DNA from: Hydractinia symbiolongicarpus | Lineage: Eukaryota; Cnidaria; Hydrozoa; Anthoathecata; Hydractiniidae | Assembly (NCBI RefSeq): GCF_029227915.1 | Contig: NC_079876.1 | Span: 16,370,001 to 16,434,000 of the forward strand | Length of the DNA: 64,000 nt | Reading direction: 5' to 3' | The notes under the pieces: generated by a model | Databases searched by the model: none | Seen by the model: only the letters and a program-made list of their open reading frames with translations | Told to the model about the DNA's origin: nothing | In this document: one piece after another, positions 60,501 to 64,000 of the stretch | Layout: each line of letters begins with the position of its first letter | Position numbering within the stretch: the stretch's first letter is position 1 | Program-made: the position numbers and the translations under genes

Positions 60501-60678
60501 AGGATTTCCATTCAATCACTACTTTTCGTTTTTTGTTTTGTCGCTTATGTTTATATCAAACGGTATCTTTGCTTCAACACTTTCACCATCATTGGATAAA
60601 AAGAGGAAAGTTGCACCTGAATCAAATCTTCATCACGATTACATTACAGCGCATTTCAAACCAGATCCCGAGATATAA
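48504..60678 (+). CDS. ZIFL1-like MFS transporter, copy C (intact)
   Basis: Coding exons: 48511-48603, 52661-52717, 53365-53392, 53920-53974, 54095-54246, 54767-54889, 55062-55109, 55251-55356, 56012-56206 (9a) and/or 56659-56835 (9b), 57433-57539, 57768-57859, 58416-58442, 58888-58964, 59847-60005, 60417-60678 (TAA). All are GT-AG and phases agree; the product is 526 (9a) or 520 (9b) residues, usual for a 12-helix MFS protein. Helix 1 spans exons 1-2; motif A WGYMADVKGKK and RFMQGASS are in exon 5; the ZIFL-type linker FPSEHYPDVFSEDSVFGKF is in exons 7-8. The second half has ELFPLYAATSAEY, IKRYGSRK, DMLGSANGFAITFLS and IIAPLIIGSTYSW. ZIFL-type proteins are proton-coupled exporters of small ions and chelates at plasma or vacuolar membranes; the substrate here is unknown. 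Intron 1 hosts a pogo/Tigger element, introns 12-13 Helitron-like elements, and intron 14 a TCGT repeat. Confidence 0.85.
49928..51058 (-). pseudogene. pogo/Tigger-type transposase lacking the first catalytic Asp region
   Basis: 376 codons, ATG to TAA, no stops. N-terminal helix-turn-helix (about residues 18-58, with SNREAGRKYGVDEKRVREWR), start of the CENP-B-type second domain (DLEEDLLEWIHDRRANSLRV, residues 82-101), then a jump directly to the DDE core: HEKVRISVCLTAKADGSKFK, LLAWDSFECH (Asp 200) and GGCTKYIQAPDVSWNKPF (Asp 236). In the family a further 100 or so residues separate these parts and carry the first catalytic aspartate in a MDET/MDQT-like motif. Here residues 102-116 pass from SLRVS to APTTVSQRGKRE, so the end of the DNA-binding domain and the first Asp are missing. 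The deletion kept the frame. The protein may still bind DNA but should not catalyse transposition. An unrecognised intron is an alternative, but no splice signals are obvious. Confidence 0.75.
51303..51809 (+). CDS. Transposon-borne second protein, HIRAN-like
   Basis: 168 codons from the first ATG to TAA. A globular core of about 100 residues reads RGHHVYKNIWTPIIGESLVC, a variable acidic loop, GTYKLMDGNETLVGHSPIEL, SKLISFFIEIGDNHVNATVT and GKRKREIGLSVPAKFICF. The pattern G.HVYK..W.P.IGE.L.C, then VGH.P.ELSKL, then a VTGK.R turn is one I know from many unnamed animal proteins and resembles HIRAN domains, which bind free DNA ends. The C-terminal 40 residues are basic, then acidic. It lies wholly inside the Tigger-like element, opposite in direction to the transposase. 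A role in transposition is inference from position. Similarity was judged by eye; other readings are possible. Confidence 0.6.
   Translation: MIATRGSQRFEKNMARVIPKTFEMYFIIKFSTNIRGHHVYKNIWTPIIGESLVCKEDKRVEAQELDTNAIGTYKLMDGNETLVGHSPIELSKLISFFIEIGDNHVNATVTGKRKREIGLSVPAKFICFTSSKSYAKILHGELLKRKTKYSYLSLDVEEFCERKQIKFI
56012..56206 (+). CDS. Copy C alternative exon 9a
   Basis: 195 bp (65 codons). Acceptor ...ATATGTTATAG with a weak pyrimidine tract, donor TG|GTAAGC. It encodes the cytoplasmic loop between helices 6 and 7, rich in K, Q and E, ending in KQKWQTWLAKIKTDKLLKLFW. The W..W.AKIKT...KL.KL.W tail aligns with exon 9 of copies A and B, but the first half (SKKHGKTQSDQKQEQ) lacks their ERTPLL motif. 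Both edges have the same phase, so the exon can be used, skipped or added without shifting the frame. Confidence 0.7.
56659..56835 (+). CDS. Copy C alternative exon 9b
   Basis: 177 bp (59 codons), acceptor ATAATTAG, donor TG|GTAAGC. It starts RHETEKTPLLNLSTNE, matching the ERTPLL start of exon 9 in copies A and B, and ends QSWVAKIKTYKLIKLIW. It is thus the direct counterpart of the single exon 9 in the other copies, while 9a is the extra one. The two differ enough that the duplication is not recent. Confidence 0.75.
58597..58720 (+). mobile_element. Helitron-like element H (short form)
   Basis: Begins TCCCTATAATGATAGCTGTC, has CTGTCTGTTCGTGCGTCTG, GAAATGCGATATATAAAGG and ACGGGCGACCCCGCGG, and ends TACGGGTTAACGTCTAG. 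The next base starts element I. It lies in intron 12 of copy C. Confidence 0.55.
58721..58837 (+). mobile_element. Helitron-like element I (short form)
   Basis: Begins TCTCTTTAATAAGAGCCG immediately after the CTAG of element H. It contains GTTACGGAAACACAAAGAAT and GCGATATAAAACTTC, and ends TGGATTTTTCCACGGGCCAC, then CGATTAG before T. With H it forms a two-unit head-to-tail array. Confidence 0.55.
59003..59570 (+). mobile_element. Helitron-like element L (long form)
   Basis: Begins TCTCTTATAATAATACGG, has the CTTCTGTCTGTGAC tract and the body blocks shared with element A (CTTTGAGGCCAAATAACTTG, GCGTTTCAAGATCTATACG), and ends with hairpin GTGGATTTCTCCAC, GGGCTTTATCGACTAG, then T. It lies in intron 13 of copy C. 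Confidence 0.65.
60011..60394 (+). repeat. (TCGT)96 microsatellite filling intron 14 of copy C
   Basis: 384 bp of perfect TCGT units with no interruption. The intron runs 60006-60416, so only 5 bp at the donor side (GTAAC) and 22 bp at the acceptor side (TTCAAAACATTTTTCATTTTAG) are not repeat. Long open frames on both strands (poly-VRSF, poly-ERTN) are artefacts of the unit. Confidence 0.97.
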
Positions 60679-62208
60679 CTTCTTAGTATGGTCATATGAT
60701 CTTATATTTTTATTGATTGTACTTTGTTACGTTAACATTTCACTATATTTTATTCCGCTAAAGTAACTGACTGATAGACTTTTAACTAGTTAATGGATGT
60801 ACATACATTTTAATTCATTAATTTATTCTATATTGTAAACGTTTTTGTTTCCTGAAACATCAAATCCAAGGTATAATGTAACTTATTTTGTATAATATAT
60901 ATCAATATATGCTATGTATCAATTGCTGGTTACTTTTAAACGCAGCTCACTGCAAATATTAAAATTGCCCTATATAAGCCGGACTTTGGGGGATAATACG
61001 TTCATGAAACCATGAAAAGGGCACATGGAAAACTGCTGACGTAAACTGGTAATGTAAAAGCTAAGCTGATAATCCTTTGAAAATTTCAAGAAATTATTTA
61101 ATCTTTTCAGCATCAGGGGAAAGAGAAAACGAGAAGATTTTTCTTGCTTGACAAAGATGAAATCTTTGGAAAAAGTTGTATTGTGTTAAAGTCAACTTTA
61201 GTCGGAAAAACATTTACTCACATAATTTTGCAAAATTTATTTGCTTCCATTTTTCCTAACGACTACCATTTCCCCCAATCTGATAATTCTGAAGCCATAA
61301 GCGAAGTTATGGCTGCGGTGGCAATACGCTGTTAATGGAAAGTAATTATCTAGATAGCTTACTATCATCAATGTTTTACCTATAGCAAATCGTTAGAGCA
61401 TATAATGTAATCCATATTACTTCAGTCAAAGGAAATCTAAAGGAATTTCCGTGTATTTTTTTTCAAATTTTGTAAGCTTGATTATCCTTATTAAACAAGA
61501 TCCGATATCATGTGAAGCCTTATTACGAAACATTTGGTAGATACAGTGGTGTTCATTATTGTAAACCGAAGAATTTATCAGGTTTTAATTTTCAGAACAT
61601 TGTGTTCGAATTATTTCGCTAAAAGAAAAAAATACTCTTGCCGGTGTGCAACGTCGGGTCTTCTCGCTAAAAAAATATTACGATCGCGAATATATTAAAT
61701 TTTCTTGTGGAAAATATTTTGCCTTTATAGTAGTTTATTAATACTCCCTAGTAATCCATGGAATAGTGACTTCGAATGATTACTTTATAGTCGACCAGAA
61801 CCAGGGCCAAATTTCATAAACAAAATGTCTATCCTATCCTGTTTTAAAGTATTACTCCTTAACAAGTCGGTAACCCGTGGAAAAAACCACTTATAAAACC
61901 AAAGAATTGACGATTAAATACAAAAAAAAAACATTACCAAAAATTACCAAATCAGCTTTAAATTTTGTAAGTAATTTTTTTTTAACTCCCTTTCTAAGCA
62001 AATAAAGTATGTTTTTTCTCACTATATAACACACTTCTTTCTTATAAGATAGCATCGTCATGATCGCAAACAGATTGACAATCAAACCCCAGCAGATTAA
62101 CAGAACAACAATTATGCCTTTACCATTGACCAATTACCGATCAATAGAATAATTTAAACTATGATAGGCTGGTCGAGAAAAAAAGTAGGCTCTCCAACAC
62201 TAGTACTA
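60679..62208. other. 3' flank of copy C and intergenic
   Basis: Begins with the 3' UTR of copy C, part of which is shared with relic D (GACTGATAGACTTTTAACTA; ATGGATGTACATACATTTTA). At 61863-61900 a reverse Helitron-like 3' end (minus strand GTGGTTTTTTCCACGGGTTA, then CCGACTTG) stands alone. No gene seen. Confidence 0.4.
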
Positions 62209-62666
62209 CAGTATACTCTCGATAAGTGGGACACTCAAGGGACCGAACAAAAGTGTACTACTTAGCGGGCGTTCTACTTATCCGAATTTCCTTGTAAGTA
62301 GGGTTTTCATACAAAGGCTTAATTTGTCCTAGTTATCGAGAGAGTTTTTGTAAAACTTAGCGAACAAGAGGACTTTGAGGCTAAATTCATAAATAAGAAA
62401 TGGTGATAATTGCATTTGCTTTTCTATTTCATTCAATATAACATAAGATTACACTACATTAAACGGAAAAAAACAACCAATGTGTAGAATAGATTTGTTG
62501 ACAAGTTTTTGATTAAAATCAATGCAATGTCTTCTGTTTCAAGAAAAAAATATGAAGTTATCCGGGGTCCCAGTTATGCGAAGTTTTTTGCTTGAATAGG
62601 GTAAGCAAGTTCAAGGGACCGAGAAAAAGTGTACTACATAGCGTATCACTTATCGAGAGTATACTG
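62209..62666. mobile_element. pogo/Tigger-type MITE
   Basis: 458 bp, inverted ends CAGTATACTCTCGATAAGTG, flanked by TA on both sides (62207-62208 and 62667-62668). Inside each end is CAAGGGACCGA...AAAAGTGTACTAC. CTCTCGATAA-type ends with TA duplication are characteristic of Tigger non-autonomous elements. No open frame. Its ends differ from those of the coding element at 49730, so that element is unlikely to be its driver. Confidence 0.8.
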
Positions 62667-62848
62667 TAACTATTTTTTTCTGTCAAAGATTTATCTATTG
62701 ACAACATATGCTTCAGTAAAATATTTATCCCGCCCGAGTGTAACCATATTTTCTAGTATCCTTCCGTGGAACTGTCTGTCCCAGCATGCTATACTATATA
62801 AAATTAAAAATAAAGTCATATTGGCGTACCCTGTAAACGTTTACATGT

Positions 62849-63092
62849 GTTTCAGTTGAAACTTTGGATTGCAACTTTACATATGTTTCAGTTGAAACTT
62901 TGGATTGCAACTTTACATGTGTTTCAGTTGAAGCTTCGGATTGCAACTTTACATATGTTTCAGTTGAAACTTTGGATTGCAACTTTACATATGTTTCAGT
63001 TGAAGCTTCGGATTGCAACTTTACATATGTTTCAGTTGAAACTTTGGATTGCAACTTTATATATGTTTCAGTTGAAGATTCGGATTGCAACT
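62849..63092 (+). repeat. 36-bp minisatellite, about 7 units, partly alternating
   Basis: Units of 36 bp with TTTCAGTTGAA..CTT.GGATTGCAACTT. Two unit types, GAAACTTTGG and GAAGCTTCGG, partly alternate, so a 72-bp higher-order period is visible from about 62900. Open frames on both strands arise from the unit length being a multiple of 3. Confidence 0.88.
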
Positions 63093-64000
63093 TGAAAAAT
63101 CATTCGCAATCTTCGCTTACTTTCTACTTGGGTAAGTTTTTAACGTTTGTGGAAAGTTTTATTCATATTTCAAAGACAAATGTGGGATTTTTGTACATTT
63201 GTACCTTTCATGGGAATCGTTGGAAGCACTTCTAACATAATGTTATAATCTAATTGTACGATTCTTTGACATGTTGAAGGCCAATTTAGGATAATGTAAT
63301 GGTTCAGACACATAGGTAATGTTTTCCTTATTTCTTAAAATTTCGTGTTTATAAACAAAATTATTTTAGGATAAAAAAGCAAATTAAATTGTCTATAAGA
63401 TAATTACATATGCAATTTAACTTTTTTTCCTAATTTTTTTTTCAAGAAGAAATATTGTGAATATACTAAATATGTGTCTGAACCATGACATGATTCTTAA
63501 GCAAATATAAATAGAAATAATGAAGAAATTCCAAAAATTTGAAAAACCCGTTCTTTGAAAAAAATAATGACGTCAGCGTTGATTTTTTATATTACTTTCT
63601 ATCTCCTTTGTTATTTACGTACAACTATTCTTGTCTTTTAGATCTTTTAGAGAAACCTCAAAAGTAGACCCGTCGGTCACGTGATGGGTTCTGATTGATC
63701 TATTAAGAAAATTCTATGTTTTTTCGCAAAAGATTGTATTTAGCAATTAAATGTAAACAAGCATGGCGGTGCAGAGAAAAACGATCGAAGTATGCTCGCG
63801 TTTGATTATGTTGTGACTGATTTAAAGTAGATGTTAAGGGCTATATATATCTACCAAGAACATAATTTGGCTCTCTCTTTGAAACACATTCACTGTTCGT
63901 ATTTGAACAATTTTTTACATAGCTAGCTAACTGCCACACATGGCCCACCAGCCATACTGAAGGGAGCTGACCTTCTAGGTAACATGATGGGGGGGGGGGG
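63093..64000. other. Right edge, no gene seen
   Basis: AT-rich sequence with no supported coding feature; the last 10 bases are a G run that may mark the edge of a low-confidence assembly stretch. Confidence 0.4.

Overview
This window is eukaryotic and almost certainly animal. Coding sequence is broken into short exons with GT-AG introns, the DNA is AT-rich, and there are tRNA-derived SINEs, MITEs, Helitron-like elements, a Penelope-like retroelement and long minisatellites. There are no operons, Shine-Dalgarno sites or CRISPR arrays. The repeat mix and the gene families suggest a cnidarian, but that is inference and no species can be named.

The backbone is a family of 15-exon genes for a major facilitator superfamily transporter of the ZIFL1-like (zinc-induced-facilitator-like, DHA1) type. 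Exon sizes and phases are nearly identical in every copy, which let me rebuild each one by hand. Copy A (minus, 20323-5655) carries an in-frame stop at codon 79 and a frame-compensating pair of indels in its last two exons. Copy B (minus, 32192-23747) is intact except for a 2-bp deletion in exon 9 that would leave only half a transporter. Copy C (plus, 48504-60678) is open throughout, has two alternative versions of exon 9, and has a last intron that is almost pure (TCGT)96. Relic D (plus, about 37586-38115) keeps only parts of exons 14-15 and the 3' UTR of a fourth copy.

The introns and the spaces between copies hold the mobile DNA. A 2.9-kb element with terminal inverted repeats (13111-15976, inside copy A) has as its only gene an uncharacterised CXC-domain protein, apparently frameshifted. 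A 2.25-kb pogo/Tigger-like element (49730-51981, in copy C intron 1) carries a transposase that lacks its first catalytic aspartate, and divergent from it a second open frame resembling a HIRAN-type protein. A Penelope-like element with an intact RT plus GIY-YIG frame lies at 34.3-36.7 kb, with a hammerhead-like motif in its 3' region. Short Helitron-like elements occur singly and as head-to-tail arrays. SINEs, a piggyBac-like TTAA MITE, pogo-type MITEs and several minisatellites fill much of the rest.

At the left edge is the last exon of an unrecognised gene (1-534). The stretches 39.6-43 kb and 60.7-64 kb hold no gene I can support.
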